From Flavobacterium coralii (GTDB lineage: Bacteria; Bacteroidota; Bacteroidia; Flavobacteriales; Flavobacteriaceae): a stretch of 64,000 nt of DNA. The stretch spans positions 1 to 64,000 of the forward strand of contig NZ_JAHDIU010000004.1 of the NCBI RefSeq assembly GCF_019891545.1. The letters run 5' to 3'. The notes below the pieces were generated by a model that made no database searches, was not told where the DNA came from, and saw only the letters and a list, made by a program, of their open reading frames with translations. Positions 35,383 through 43,232 of the stretch are shown piece after piece. Position numbers and translations under genes: made by a program. Each line of letters starts with the position of its first letter. The stretch's first letter is position 1.

Positions 35383-35790
35383 TTATGATTTTTTGCTGGC
35401 CTCTTCGGTTAAATCGCTGAGGTGTATCTGTAGTGCCTTAACAGAAATTGATATTTCCCAAAATGAAACGGCAAGCGAAATAAGCATAAGCAGCAGGCTA
35501 AGCCCGAAAAGATAAGTACCCCAGTTGTGTATATCAGAAAAAAGCAATGCCATGCTGAATACTGAGAAGAACAGGCTGAGCACGCCATACATCTGCATTT
35601 GCCTTATGAGCTTTAGGCGAAGGCTAAGATTCTTTATTTCCAACAGTATGCTCCTGGTCTGGTTTTCCTGGTAATTCTTTTTAAGCCCGCGTACTATAGA
35701 AGCAACCGTTAAAAAACGATTGGTATAGGCCAAAAGGATGAGCGAGGTGGCAGAAAATAACAGTGCGGGGGTTTCAAGAGCTATTGTCAT
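35383..35790 (-). CDS. DUF2721 membrane protein (135 aa)
   Basis: Three membrane segments are predicted (about residues 5-25, 62-84 and 90-112), with the family pattern TPALLFSATSLILLAYTNRF and a positively charged stretch IRGLKKNYQENQTRSILLE at 33-52. The family is widespread and uncharacterised. It could head the DUF1800/DUF1501 transcript, with a promoter at 35816-35823 ahead of all three. The 68-base gap to DUF1800 leaves that open. Confidence 0.85.
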   Translation of the reverse strand: MTIALETPALLFSATSLILLAYTNRFLTVASIVRGLKKNYQENQTRSILLEIKNLSLRLKLIRQMQMYGVLSLFFSVFSMALLFSDIHNWGTYLFGLSLLLMLISLAVSFWEISISVKALQIHLSDLTEEASKKS

Positions 35791-35815
35791 ATTTTTAGGT
35801 GCAGATAAATATCTT

Positions 35816-35823
35816 CAAAGATA
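35816..35823 (-). promoter_or_regulatory. DUF2721 gene promoter, -7 element
   Basis: TATCTTTG on the minus strand, 25 bases before the ATG, matches TAnnTTTG. Confidence 0.6.
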
Positions 35824-35970
35824 ATATAAATACACGACAGGCAGTATAGTAACCTGAGCTACAGAATGCATGTAACTCAGCTTCAATGCCTACAATACTT
35901 TATAATATCCATAACACATAACCGCTTTTATTTGGTTTACCTTTAGGTATAAACTAAAAAACAAATTGTT

Positions 35971-36507
35971 ATGGATTCTATTAACAGGGAACAGCCCGAA
36001 GATAATTTTAAAGACCTTGTGGGCACAGAAGCCCTCGATAAAATTAAAGAACTTGCCAAAGCAGCAGGATCATGCTTTTTCTGCACACAGATACGCACAT
36101 CTCAACCGTTTGACACACGCCCGATGGCTGCTGAAAAGATTGACGATGAAGGTAACTTTTGGTTCTTAAGTGCAGATGACTCGCACAAGAACAGCGAACT
36201 GGAAGCCGACCCAAGCACGCAGTTGCTCTTTCAGGGTGGGGCACACACCGATTTTATGACGCTTTACGGTAAATCATACATCAGCAGGGACAAACAAAAG
36301 ATAGATGAGCTTTGGGACCCAATGATGAAAACATGGTTTACGGAAGGTAAAGACGACCCGAGGATAACCGTTATTAAATTTACACCCGAACAGGGTTATT
36401 ACTGGGATACTAAACACGGCATGGCGATAGCGCTGCTAAAAAGGACTGTGGGAGCCATTAAAGGCGAAACCTATGATGACAGCATTGAAGGGAATATAAA
36501 TATATAA
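35971..36507 (+). CDS. PNPOx-like general stress protein (178 aa)
   Basis: This belongs to the pyridoxamine 5'-phosphate oxidase-like split-barrel flavin proteins of the general-stress (GSP26) group. Seen in order: a helix with DLVGTEALDKIKELAKA, then strands CFFCTQIRTSQPFDTRPMAA and FWFLSADDSHKNSELEADPS, then LYGKSYISRDKQKIDELWDP and ITVIKFTPEQGYYWDTKHG. It probably binds FMN or F420-type cofactors. The name general stress is by family only; no stress operator was seen. It has its own terminator. Confidence 0.88.
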   Translation: MDSINREQPEDNFKDLVGTEALDKIKELAKAAGSCFFCTQIRTSQPFDTRPMAAEKIDDEGNFWFLSADDSHKNSELEADPSTQLLFQGGAHTDFMTLYGKSYISRDKQKIDELWDPMMKTWFTEGKDDPRITVIKFTPEQGYYWDTKHGMAIALLKRTVGAIKGETYDDSIEGNINI

Positions 36508-36525
36508 TACGGCTGTATATACGCA

Positions 36526-36556
36526 AAAACGCTTCAGTTTCCTGAAGCGTTTTTTT
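36526..36556 (+). terminator. Terminator of the PNPOx-like gene
   Basis: CGCTTCAG and CTGAAGCG pair around TTTC, followed by seven T residues, just before tRNA-Thr on the other strand. Confidence 0.92.
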
Positions 36557-36560
36557 ATTG

Positions 36561-36634
36561 AGCCGATGGAGGGACTCGAACCCACGACCTGCTGATTACA
36601 AATCAGCTGCTCTAGCCAGCTGAGCTACACCGGC
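36561..36634 (-). tRNA. tRNA-Thr (anticodon TGT)
   Basis: Read on the minus strand, the cloverleaf is complete: acceptor GCCGGTG pairs with CATCGGC (one G:U), D-arm TAGCTCAGCTGGCTAGAGCA, anticodon stem CTGAT/ATCAG around loop TTGTA with the TGT anticodon, and a T-arm with GTTCGAGTC. The CCA end is not encoded. A TATATTTG promoter lies 16 bases upstream. Confidence 0.96.
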
Positions 36635-36649
36635 AACTCAATTCGGGTG

Positions 36650-36657
36650 CAAATATA
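36650..36657 (-). promoter_or_regulatory. tRNA-Thr promoter, -7 element
   Basis: TATATTTG is followed by CACCCG, with TTG 19 bases upstream at 36677-36679. The spacing and the trailing bases match the tRNA-His promoter and that at 139-146. Confidence 0.75.
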
Positions 36658-36677
36658 AACCTGAAACCCAAATTTGC

Positions 36678-36712
36678 AAAAAAATAACTGCAAATTTTTG
36701 CAGTTATTTTTA
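36678..36712 (-). terminator. Terminator of the 88-aa helical gene
   Basis: AAAATAACTGCAAA and TTTGCAGTTATTTT pair with almost no loop, followed on the minus strand by T residues, just after the stop codon. Confidence 0.85.
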
Positions 36713-36713
36713 A

Positions 36714-36980
36714 TTAAAGTGCGTTGATTTTGTCAACCAGTTGTTTAGCAGACTGTTCAAATTCCGCGTTAATTTTATTATAGTGCTCTTTTTTATTCTC
36801 TACACCTTTTTCGTTCACTTTTTTAATAAGGCTGTCAAAAGAAGCGATAGCCTCATCAATTAAAGCTTCGCTTTCTTTAGTCGGTTTTCCCTGGGCTGTC
36901 ATTTCCCAAATGTAAACCGCTTCTATAATATCGCTGAATACGTAGTTAATGTCTTTTTTAAGATTTTTTACACTTGCCAT
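36714..36980 (-). CDS. Small helical protein (88 aa)
   Basis: The product is helical and charged throughout: a DxxFSDIIEAVYIWEM helix, then ESEALIDEAIASFDSLIKKV and HYNKINAEFEQSAKQLVDKI, which looks like a helical bundle. No signal peptide is seen. I do not recognise the family, but the codon use and its own promoter (37005-37012) and terminator argue for a real gene. Its position after manA is on the same strand but with an independent promoter. Confidence 0.75.
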   Translation of the reverse strand: MASVKNLKKDINYVFSDIIEAVYIWEMTAQGKPTKESEALIDEAIASFDSLIKKVNEKGVENKKEHYNKINAEFEQSAKQLVDKINAL

Positions 36981-37004
36981 TTTCTGTATGTTTTAAATTT
37001 GGTA

Positions 37005-37012
37005 CAAAATTA
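37005..37012 (-). promoter_or_regulatory. Promoter of the 88-aa gene, -7 element
   Basis: TAATTTTG on the minus strand matches TAnnTTTG, 24 bases before the ATG, between the manA stop and this gene. Confidence 0.6.
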
Positions 37013-37034
37013 TAATTTATCTTGGTTGCAACTG

Positions 37035-37997
37035 TTAAGAAATATATATTTCCAACAAAGTCGCATTGCCTTCAAGTTTATAACGCTTTAAAGCGGCGGG
37101 TATCAGTATAGTGTCTCCCTTTTTAAAGTCGTAAGATTTACCACCTGACTTAAAAGTAAAACTTCCTTCGGTACAAATATAAACAGTAAAGCTGCTACCG
37201 TCTTTTTCTTCTTCCATTATACCGATAAGCGGCACGTATGATGTTGTAAAGTAAGGGCAATCTACCATTACATTAGCCGTATTGGCTATATTGGTATATT
37301 TGCGTTTAGCATTGGTAGTATTATAATTCATGGCATCAAGTGCCTGCTCTACGTGCAATTCGCGCCCTTTGCCGTTTGCATCGGTCCTGTCCCAGTCATA
37401 AACCCGGTAGGTTATATCACTGGTTTGCTGAATTTCGGCAATTATAATCCCAGCACCAATGGCATGTATTGTCCCGGTTTCCAGGAAAAAAACATCACCC
37501 GCTTTTACCTCAACCTCATTAAGTATCTCGGTCAGGTTTTTATTATTAAGATGCTCAAGATATTCTTCCGGACCCGATTTATGCTTAAAACCTACTATAA
37601 TCCTCGCGCCCTCATCTGCCTGCATTACATACCACATCTCTGTTTTACCAAAAGAATTATGGCGTTCTTTTGCCAGCTCATCATTTGGGTGTACCTGTAT
37701 AGAAAGATCTTCGCGGGCATCGAGGAACTTAAAAAGCAGCGGAAACTGTATGCCAAACTGCGCCGAAAGCTTTTTACCTAATATGGCTTCATTATAATTT
37801 TCGAGCAGGTTGGTTAAGGTTTTCCCGGCATAGGTACCGTTCTTTACAACACTTACGTCTCCCTCGACACCGCTTAGCTCCCAGCTCTCGCCGGTAGTTT
37901 GAAAAGGAATTTTCTTACCGAGTACTTCGCCCAGTTTTGTGCCCCCCCAAATCCTTTCTTTCATTATTGGCTCAAAAACCAGCGGATATAATTCCAT
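37035..37997 (-). CDS. manA: Mannose-6-phosphate isomerase, class I (320 aa)
   Basis: This cupin enzyme interconverts fructose-6-phosphate and mannose-6-phosphate, feeding GDP-mannose and fucose for surface sugars. The zinc site is visible: QVHPND at 101-106, Glu120 in KTEMWYV and His178 in GTIHAIGAG. The C-terminal second cupin part ends with YDFKKGDTILIPAAL, typical of the short (about 320 aa) form. It starts one base after queD ends, so it is the last gene of an idi-queD-manA operon. Confidence 0.95.
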   Translation of the reverse strand: MELYPLVFEPIMKERIWGGTKLGEVLGKKIPFQTTGESWELSGVEGDVSVVKNGTYAGKTLTNLLENYNEAILGKKLSAQFGIQFPLLFKFLDAREDLSIQVHPNDELAKERHNSFGKTEMWYVMQADEGARIIVGFKHKSGPEEYLEHLNNKNLTEILNEVEVKAGDVFFLETGTIHAIGAGIIIAEIQQTSDITYRVYDWDRTDANGKGRELHVEQALDAMNYNTTNAKRKYTNIANTANVMVDCPYFTTSYVPLIGIMEEEKDGSSFTVYICTEGSFTFKSGGKSYDFKKGDTILIPAALKRYKLEGNATLLEIYIS

Positions 37998-37998
37998 G

Positions 37999-38409
37999 TT
38001 ATTCTCCTTTATAGGTTACAAAATTCCTCGGTGTTTCATAAAGGGTCACCTCTACCTCCATCGCTTTATCGATACGCCTGCGTATCCTGTTCCATATAAC
38101 CACTGCAATATTTTCGGCAGTAGGGTTAAGGTCTTTAAAGTCAGATACATCAAGGTTAAGGTTTTTGTGGTCAAAAGGTGCTTCCACCTCTTCAAAAATA
38201 ATATCCTTAAGCACCTTCATGTCTATAACATAACCGGTTTGCGGGTCTATTTCCCCTTTAACGCTCACAATAAGGTCATAATTATGACCATGAAAGTTAG
38301 GGTTATTGCATTTACCGAACACGCTGTCGTTCTGCTCATTCGTCCAGCCGGGCCTGTAGAGCCTGTGTGCTGCATTAAAATGTGCTTTCCTGCTAACTGT
38401 TACTTTCAT
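37999..38409 (-). CDS. queD: 6-carboxytetrahydropterin synthase (136 aa)
   Basis: The enzyme belongs to the PTPS/QueD fold and most likely makes 6-carboxytetrahydropterin for queuosine. The zinc histidines are His15 (in NAAHRLY), His40 and His42 (in NFHGHNYD); Cys34 in GKCNNP is the catalytic cysteine. FDHKNLN near 95 is the family block with the catalytic Asp/His pair, and PTAEN is conserved. No other queuosine gene is near. It is the middle gene of an operon, 11 bases after idi. Confidence 0.92.
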   Translation of the reverse strand: MKVTVSRKAHFNAAHRLYRPGWTNEQNDSVFGKCNNPNFHGHNYDLIVSVKGEIDPQTGYVIDMKVLKDIIFEEVEAPFDHKNLNLDVSDFKDLNPTAENIAVVIWNRIRRRIDKAMEVEVTLYETPRNFVTYKGE

Positions 38410-38420
38410 TGTTATAGTGT

Positions 38421-38957
38421 TTACTGTAAAGGAAATTTATGCTCTTCCAGGTAATGGTAAAATTCATCAAATATAATCCTAAACCATACCGTATAAATAT
38501 CAGGGTTGGCTTTCATATCCTGCTTTACCTCTTCTATGCCCATCCATTTCCAGCTTTCTGCCTCTTCCCTGTTTATTTCAGGCTCATTATCATAGTAGCC
38601 AATCATTACGTGGTCAAGCTCATGCTCTGTGAGGCCATTATCAAACGGTGCTTTATAGATAAACGAGAACAGTTCTTTTAGCTCAGTCTTTATACCCATT
38701 TCTTCCATAAGCCTGCGTGTGCCGGCCTGTATGTTAGTTTCGCCTTCGCGCTGGTGGCTGCAGGTGGTGTTGGTCCACAACAGTGGCGAATGGTACTTAT
38801 CAGCAGCCCTTTGCTGCAGCATAATTTCATTCTTGGAATTGAGTATAAAAACAGAAAATGCACGGTGCAGCAAACCTTTTTCGTGGGCCTCCATCTTAGG
38901 CATAAGCCCCAGTTGCTCGTCCTGCTTGTTTACCAGTATAACTTTTTCTTCAGACAT
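38421..38957 (-). CDS. idi: Isopentenyl-diphosphate isomerase, type 1 (178 aa)
   Basis: Idi converts isopentenyl diphosphate to dimethylallyl diphosphate, for quinone side chains and carotenoids. The Nudix-related fold is shown by LHRAFSVFILNSKNEIML at 30-47, and the active-site Cys66 in WTNTTCSHQREGE and the acidic EHELDHV block with Glu111/Glu113. The length and the metal-binding histidines match type 1. It is the first gene of the idi-queD-manA operon, with a TATTTTTG promoter 17 bases before the ATG. Confidence 0.95.
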   Translation of the reverse strand: MSEEKVILVNKQDEQLGLMPKMEAHEKGLLHRAFSVFILNSKNEIMLQQRAADKYHSPLLWTNTTCSHQREGETNIQAGTRRLMEEMGIKTELKELFSFIYKAPFDNGLTEHELDHVMIGYYDNEPEINREEAESWKWMGIEEVKQDMKANPDIYTVWFRIIFDEFYHYLEEHKFPLQ

Positions 38958-38974
38958 AGTACTGTAATAGCTTT

Positions 38975-38982
38975 CAAAAATA
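38975..38982 (-). promoter_or_regulatory. idi-queD-manA promoter, -7 element
   Basis: TATTTTTG on the minus strand, 17 bases before the idi ATG, matches TAnnTTTG. Confidence 0.6.
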
Positions 38983-39033
38983 AGAAATTATTTGCGGGAT
39001 TAGCCGTATTAACTTTTTGTTAGTACTGATAAA

Positions 39034-39063
39034 TAAAACGGTACAGGTGAATTACCTGTACCG
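39034..39063 (-). terminator. Terminator of the TetR-ABC1-DUF2256 operon
   Basis: CGGTACAGGT and ACCTGTACCG pair around AATTC, followed on the minus strand by TTTTATTTAT. It lies 11 bases after the DUF2256 stop, which supports that gene as the operon end. Confidence 0.88.
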
Positions 39064-39073
39064 CACTTCTTAT

Positions 39074-39229
39074 CTATGGTTGTTTCCTGCACCTTTCGCT
39101 GCAGTATTTTACATTCTCCCAGTTTTTCTCCCACTTTTTGCGCCAGGTAAAGGGTTTACCGCAGGCGGCACATATCTTAGAGGGCAGGTAAGACTTGTTC
39201 CCCTTGTGGGAGGTATTTCCTGAAGGCAT
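39074..39229 (-). CDS. DUF2256 small zinc-ribbon-like protein (51 aa)
   Basis: This tiny gene opens with ATG at 39227-39229 inside the 3' end of the ABC1 kinase gene, overlapping it by 53 bases in another frame. The product carries two cysteine pairs, CAAC and CSERC, around [16 protein letters not shown], the hallmark of DUF2256, which suggests one zinc ion. The tail RKQP closes the protein. The overlap and the terminator 11 bases after the stop point to translational coupling with the kinase. The family is uncharacterised; members often occur near photolyase-type genes, none of which is seen here. Confidence 0.85.
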   Translation of the reverse strand: MPSGNTSHKGNKSYLPSKICAACGKPFTWRKKWEKNWENVKYCSERCRKQP

Positions 39230-40511
39230 AAATATCTACTTTTGCTTTTATATCGAACAGCAGGCTGTATAACCCGAAAAACGTACGGTTTACATATATA
39301 AAATGCTTGCTGCCCCTGTTAGTATTCATCTTACGGATATTCTTATCATTGGCAAAACGCTCGCTAAGCCCTGCTATGGCATTACTGAAACCTTCCTGCG
39401 AAAAATCGAAATGCTCGTGGCGGTAAGGCTCTACAAATACATTAAGCAACTCATGGAACAAGGCCTTAAAATACTCAAACTCTTTAGGCTCATCATCCGC
39501 TTTTAGTACCTGAAGAGTCATAAGCCTTTCTGTAAACCTTTCATCATTGGCCAATGTTTCGGGCTGTATCAGGTCAAAATACGGCTCATAAAACTCCTCT
39601 GGCAGTGCTTTCATACAGCCAAAGTCTATTGCAATGAGGTTGTTATCTGCATCTACCAAAAAGTTCCCAGGGTGGGGGTCGGCATGAAATTTATGCAACC
39701 CGTGTATCTGGAACATATAAAAATCATATAGTGCCTGCCCTACCTTATTGCGTTCTTCCTGCGTGTGCTCTTCTTTACACCATTCAGAAAGGTGCTTGCC
39801 CTGCATCCAGTCCATCGTAATGATCTTCTCGCACGACAGTTCGGGGTAGTATTTCGGGAACACAATATTCTCGAGCACGCTGCAGTCTTTACGGATTGCC
39901 TCGCTCTGCTGCAGCTCCAACGTGTAATCGGTTTCCTCCATCAGCTTGTCTTCCACTTCCTGAAAGTACTCATCGCTGGTGCCTTTAAGGTTAAACATGC
40001 GTAACGCTATAGGCTTTACAAGGGCAATATCTGTACCTATACTTTCGCGCACGCCGGGGTATTGTATTTTTACCGCAAGGTTTTTACCGTTTTTCCGGGC
40101 GCGGTGCACCTGCCCTATACTCGCTGCGTTTATGCTTTCGGGTTCAAACTCATCAAACAGTACATGCGGCTCGCAGCCAAAATATTTTTTGAAGGTTTTC
40201 ATAACCAGCGGCGCCGAAAGCGGCGGCACGCTAAACTGGCTTAACGAGAATTTCTCAACATAGCTTTGGGGCAGCAGGTTCTTTTCCATGCTAAGCATCT
40301 GTGCTACTTTAAGCGCACTGCCCTTAAGCTCTTTAAGGCCGTCATAAATATCTGTAGCGTTGCTTTCATGCAGGCTGTCTTTGGTAAGCTCGGGGTTTAC
40401 CATTTTTTGCCCGTAATACTTTATGTAATTCCCACCTATTTTCACACCGGTATGCACAAGTTTTGTAACCCGCTCAATTTTATTGGTGGGGATTGAATCT
40501 AATCGTTTCAT
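39177..40511 (-). CDS. ABC1/UbiB-family protein kinase-like protein (444 aa)
   Basis: This is an ABC1/AarF/COQ8-type protein. The blocks are visible: the KxGQ helix region is KVAQ at 68-71 (Ala in place of Gly), AASIGQVH at 129-136, invariant Lys148 in [17 protein letters not shown] at 276-284 and the DFG at 296-298. The family includes ATPases supporting quinone synthesis; in an organism that uses menaquinone, a lipid-binding chaperone role is conceivable but inferred. It follows a TetR-type regulator gene by 9 bases and its 3' end overlaps DUF2256. No membrane segment is obvious, so it is a soluble or peripheral protein. Confidence 0.92.
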   Translation of the reverse strand: MKRLDSIPTNKIERVTKLVHTGVKIGGNYIKYYGQKMVNPELTKDSLHESNATDIYDGLKELKGSALKVAQMLSMEKNLLPQSYVEKFSLSQFSVPPLSAPLVMKTFKKYFGCEPHVLFDEFEPESINAASIGQVHRARKNGKNLAVKIQYPGVRESIGTDIALVKPIALRMFNLKGTSDEYFQEVEDKLMEETDYTLELQQSEAIRKDCSVLENIVFPKYYPELSCEKIITMDWMQGKHLSEWCKEEHTQEERNKVGQALYDFYMFQIHGLHKFHADPHPGNFLVDADNNLIAIDFGCMKALPEEFYEPYFDLIQPETLANDERFTERLMTLQVLKADDEPKEFEYFKALFHELLNVFVEPYRHEHFDFSQEGFSNAIAGLSERFANDKNIRKMNTNRGSKHFIYVNRTFFGLYSLLFDIKAKVDIYAFRKYLPQGEQVLPAL

Positions 40512-40520
40512 AAATTTGGC

Positions 40521-41183
40521 TTAAGCTGTGAATTTTTCTTTCCAGATGAATTTGCCCAGGTCAAACAGGCTTTGCAGCGGTGTGTTATACACCAAATCTG
40601 AAGACGCCTTTACCGACTTTTCTATAAACACATCTGTTTTTTCAAAGCCGGGAGATGTATCCTGCATCCAGAATTTAAAGATAGACAGGAACTGCAGCCA
40701 CGCGGCTTCTTTAAGGGCTGTGCCTTGTGCTTTGTCGGCACGCTCATGCTTTATTTCAAAAGGCTTTTTGAGTACCGAGGCTGCATATTCTGTAAATACT
40801 TTACGGAATTCTTTAAGCTTGAGCAGGTTGCGAAGGCGGTGGCTGCCATCGCCCATCAGGTACATTATAAAGCTGCGGTTTGCAGTGGCAAGCTCAAAGA
40901 AGGTAAAGTGAAATGCCGACAGCTTTTGCGTTCCGTCATATTCAGGATAGGCGGGCGACTGGTGCAGCATTTCAAGCGTATAATCAAACATCTCTTTAAA
41001 ATACTGGTGTTCTAAAGCATCGAATGATGCAAAAAACCTGTAAAACTCTGCCTCTTCATAACCATTATCCTTTGCAAACTTATAAACGGTTGCAGGACGT
41101 GTTCCTTGTGAAAGGCAGTAGTCGGTATATTGTTCTATAATATCACTTTTAGTTGCTGCTTTCTTTATTTTTTTTGTAGCCAT
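40521..41183 (-). CDS. TetR-family-like regulator (220 aa)
   Basis: Residues 12-55 resemble a TetR helix-turn-helix (SDIIEQYTDYCLSQGTRPATVYKFAKDNGY), here with ATVYKFAKDN in place of the usual recognition helix, and the C-terminal helices form a ligand-binding-type domain. TetR-ABC1 kinase gene pairs are common in Bacteroidota. The N-terminus is rich in lysine (MATKKIKKAATKSD), suiting DNA binding. It probably regulates its own operon; no operator palindrome is evident. A TAAATTTG promoter is at 41203-41210. Confidence 0.8.
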   Translation of the reverse strand: MATKKIKKAATKSDIIEQYTDYCLSQGTRPATVYKFAKDNGYEEAEFYRFFASFDALEHQYFKEMFDYTLEMLHQSPAYPEYDGTQKLSAFHFTFFELATANRSFIMYLMGDGSHRLRNLLKLKEFRKVFTEYAASVLKKPFEIKHERADKAQGTALKEAAWLQFLSIFKFWMQDTSPGFEKTDVFIEKSVKASSDLVYNTPLQSLFDLGKFIWKEKFTA

Positions 41184-41202
41184 AATAGTAAATTTTATAC
41201 TA

Positions 41203-41210
41203 CAAATTTA
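41203..41210 (-). promoter_or_regulatory. TetR-ABC1-DUF2256 promoter, -7 element
   Basis: TAAATTTG on the minus strand matches TAnnTTTG, with a TTG 16 bases upstream at 41227-41229, and lies 19 bases before the TetR ATG. Confidence 0.6.
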
Positions 41211-41355
41211 AACAACAACCATGCAACAAGCTTCTGAACGCCTGTTAATTATCGTTCAAAAATTTTGAAAGTTATAAGATGGTTTTGGCTATTCTTTAAA
41301 ACAGTTTCAGGTTGATAAAACGTAACTTTATACTACTAACCTAAAGAACCTGATT

Positions 41356-41586
41356 ATGAAGATGACAACCATATTTTTAGCTGCTATCCTGCTGTTTGCA
41401 GGACTTAGCTGTAATGATGGCAAGAAAGAAGAAAGTGTTACCGTTACCACCACTGAAGAAGTAAAACGTACCGATACCGTGAGTGGGCACGTGCGCACAA
41501 CAACCGCAGTAACAAGGACAGTGGAAACCGACACTACCGAAACCGAAATTACTACAGGTAATGTTGAACTGGAGCCTGTTGAGTAA
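41356..41586 (+). CDS. Small threonine-rich lipoprotein (76 aa)
   Basis: The lipobox is FAGLSC (Cys19), followed by NDGKKEE, acidic residues usual in surface-exported flavobacterial lipoproteins. The remaining 55 residues are dominated by Thr, Val and Glu (for example TVTTTEEVKRTDTVSG), so they are probably extended or disordered. No family is recognised. Its stop codon abuts that of the convergent FAD oxidoreductase gene (TAATTA), leaving no room for a terminator. Confidence 0.65.
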   Translation: MKMTTIFLAAILLFAGLSCNDGKKEESVTVTTTEEVKRTDTVSGHVRTTTAVTRTVETDTTETEITTGNVELEPVE

Positions 41587-43140
41587 TTACAGGCACTTTA
41601 GTGCACATTTCTCTCCGTCTATTGCGGCAGAGATAATGCCGCCTGCATAGCCTGCGCCCTCCCCGCATGGGTATAGCCCTTTTACCTGCACATGCTGTAA
41701 GCTCTCAGGGTCGCGCGGTATGCGAACCGGCGATGATGTTCTTGACTCCGGGGCATGCAGTATAGCATCATTGGTTAAGTAGCCGCGCATTGCCTTGCCG
41801 AACTCTTTAAAGCCTTCGCGCATGGTTTGGGTTAAAAAGCCCGGAAAAACCTGCCCAAGCTCTACAGGCGTTGTACCCGGTACATAAGACGTTTTGGGAA
41901 TATCAGCCGATAATTTGCTTTGTGTAAAATCTACCATGCGCTGTGCAGGTACACGCTGCGTTTCACCTGCAAGGTGCCATGCCTTCTGCTCAATCGCTTT
42001 TTGGAACTCAAGCCCTGCAAGTGCGCCAAATTTAGCAAACGGCTTAAAATCTTCGAGCTTTAGCTCTACCACTATACCCGAATTTGCCGTTTCCTGGTCG
42101 CGCTTGGATGGCGACCAGCCATTCGTGACCACTTCGCCCGGGCTTGTGGCACATGGTGCTATAACACCCCCGGGGCACATACAAAACGAATACATACCCC
42201 TGCCGCCAACCTGTTTTACTATGGCATAAGGAGCCGGCGGAAGATAATCGCCACGGCCTGTAATAAAATCGCAACTGTACTGTATGCTGTCTATCAGCTT
42301 TTGCGGATGTTCAGCCCGAACACCCAATGCAAAAGGCTTTGCTTCTATATATATTTTTTTGCGGTCGAGCATTTCAAAAATGTCTCTTGCCGAATGCCCT
42401 GTTGCAAGGATTATCTTGTCTGCTTTAATGATATCACCATTTTGCACCTGAACACCCTGTACAGCATTCTCTTTAACAAGAATATCTGCTACGCGGGTAT
42501 CAAACAGTACCTCGCCACCAAACTCTTTTATTTTTTCGCGCATCTGCTGAATTATCTTCGGCAGCTTGTTGGTACCAATATGCGGATGCGCCTCTACCAG
42601 TATATCGGGTGATGCGCCAAAGGCTACAAATAACCGTAGTATGCGGTCAACATCACCACGCTTTTTAGAGCGGGTATATAATTTACCATCAGAGTAAGTG
42701 CCTGCCCCGCCTTCGCCAAAACAGTAGTTAGAATCTTCGTTAACAATATGGTCGCGGTTAATAGCTTTAAGGTCGCGCCTGCGCGTCTGTACATCTTTAC
42801 CACGTTCTATTACAATGGGTTTAAGCCCTAACTCTATAAGCTGCAATGCCGCAAAAAGCCCTGCCGGCCCCGCCCCTATCACAATTACCTCTTTTGCGTT
42901 ACTCACATCTTTATAATCGGGCAGTGCCAAAGGCTGCTCATTATACTCCTCATTATAATAAACGGCAACCTTCAGGTTTATTTTAACGGCTTTTTGGCGG
43001 GCATCTATACTGCGTTTAAGTATGGCAATATGCCTTATATCATCAGGGTTTACGTGCATTAGTTTTGCAACGTGGGCAGTAAGCAGTGGCATTTGCCCGG
43101 CAACCTCCGGTGCAACCTGTATTTGTAACTCTCTTGGCAT
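41587..43140 (-). CDS. FAD/NAD(P)-dependent oxidoreductase, COG2509 type (517 aa)
   Basis: This large flavoprotein has an N-terminal ferredoxin-like extension (1 to about 80), then a Rossmann FAD site GAGPAGLFAA at 89-98 with ERGKDV after it, and a C-terminal FAD block ending GYAGGIISAAIDGE, where the second glycine-rich segment binds the flavin. Members of this group are uncharacterised dehydrogenases. A TACTTTTG -7 element ends 4 bases before the ATG, so the mRNA may be leaderless. Its 3' end abuts the small lipoprotein gene. Confidence 0.9.
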   Translation of the reverse strand: MPRELQIQVAPEVAGQMPLLTAHVAKLMHVNPDDIRHIAILKRSIDARQKAVKINLKVAVYYNEEYNEQPLALPDYKDVSNAKEVIVIGAGPAGLFAALQLIELGLKPIVIERGKDVQTRRRDLKAINRDHIVNEDSNYCFGEGGAGTYSDGKLYTRSKKRGDVDRILRLFVAFGASPDILVEAHPHIGTNKLPKIIQQMREKIKEFGGEVLFDTRVADILVKENAVQGVQVQNGDIIKADKIILATGHSARDIFEMLDRKKIYIEAKPFALGVRAEHPQKLIDSIQYSCDFITGRGDYLPPAPYAIVKQVGGRGMYSFCMCPGGVIAPCATSPGEVVTNGWSPSKRDQETANSGIVVELKLEDFKPFAKFGALAGLEFQKAIEQKAWHLAGETQRVPAQRMVDFTQSKLSADIPKTSYVPGTTPVELGQVFPGFLTQTMREGFKEFGKAMRGYLTNDAILHAPESRTSSPVRIPRDPESLQHVQVKGLYPCGEGAGYAGGIISAAIDGEKCALKCL

Positions 43141-43144
43141 GCCG

Positions 43145-43152
43145 CAAAAGTA
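43145..43152 (-). promoter_or_regulatory. FAD oxidoreductase promoter, -7 element (leaderless)
   Basis: TACTTTTG on the minus strand ends only 4 bases before the ATG at 43140, so transcription probably starts at or within a few bases of the start codon. Confidence 0.6.
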
Positions 43153-43160
43153 AATAATTT

Positions 43161-43232
43161 GTTTAAGGTTTCAAGTTCTAAGTTTAAGGTTGCTTATCCT
43201 TCAGTCCTTAACAATTACCCCCTTTGGGGGTT
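43161..43232. repeat. Direct repeats and C5-G5 palindrome at the DUF2891 3' end
   Basis: GTTTAAGGTT occurs at 43161-43170 and 43182-43191. At the stop codon of the DUF2891 gene lies CCCCCTTTGGGGG at about 43217-43229. Both motifs are of the short intergenic type seen in flavobacteria. The palindrome could act as a hairpin but lacks a T tract. Confidence 0.5.
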
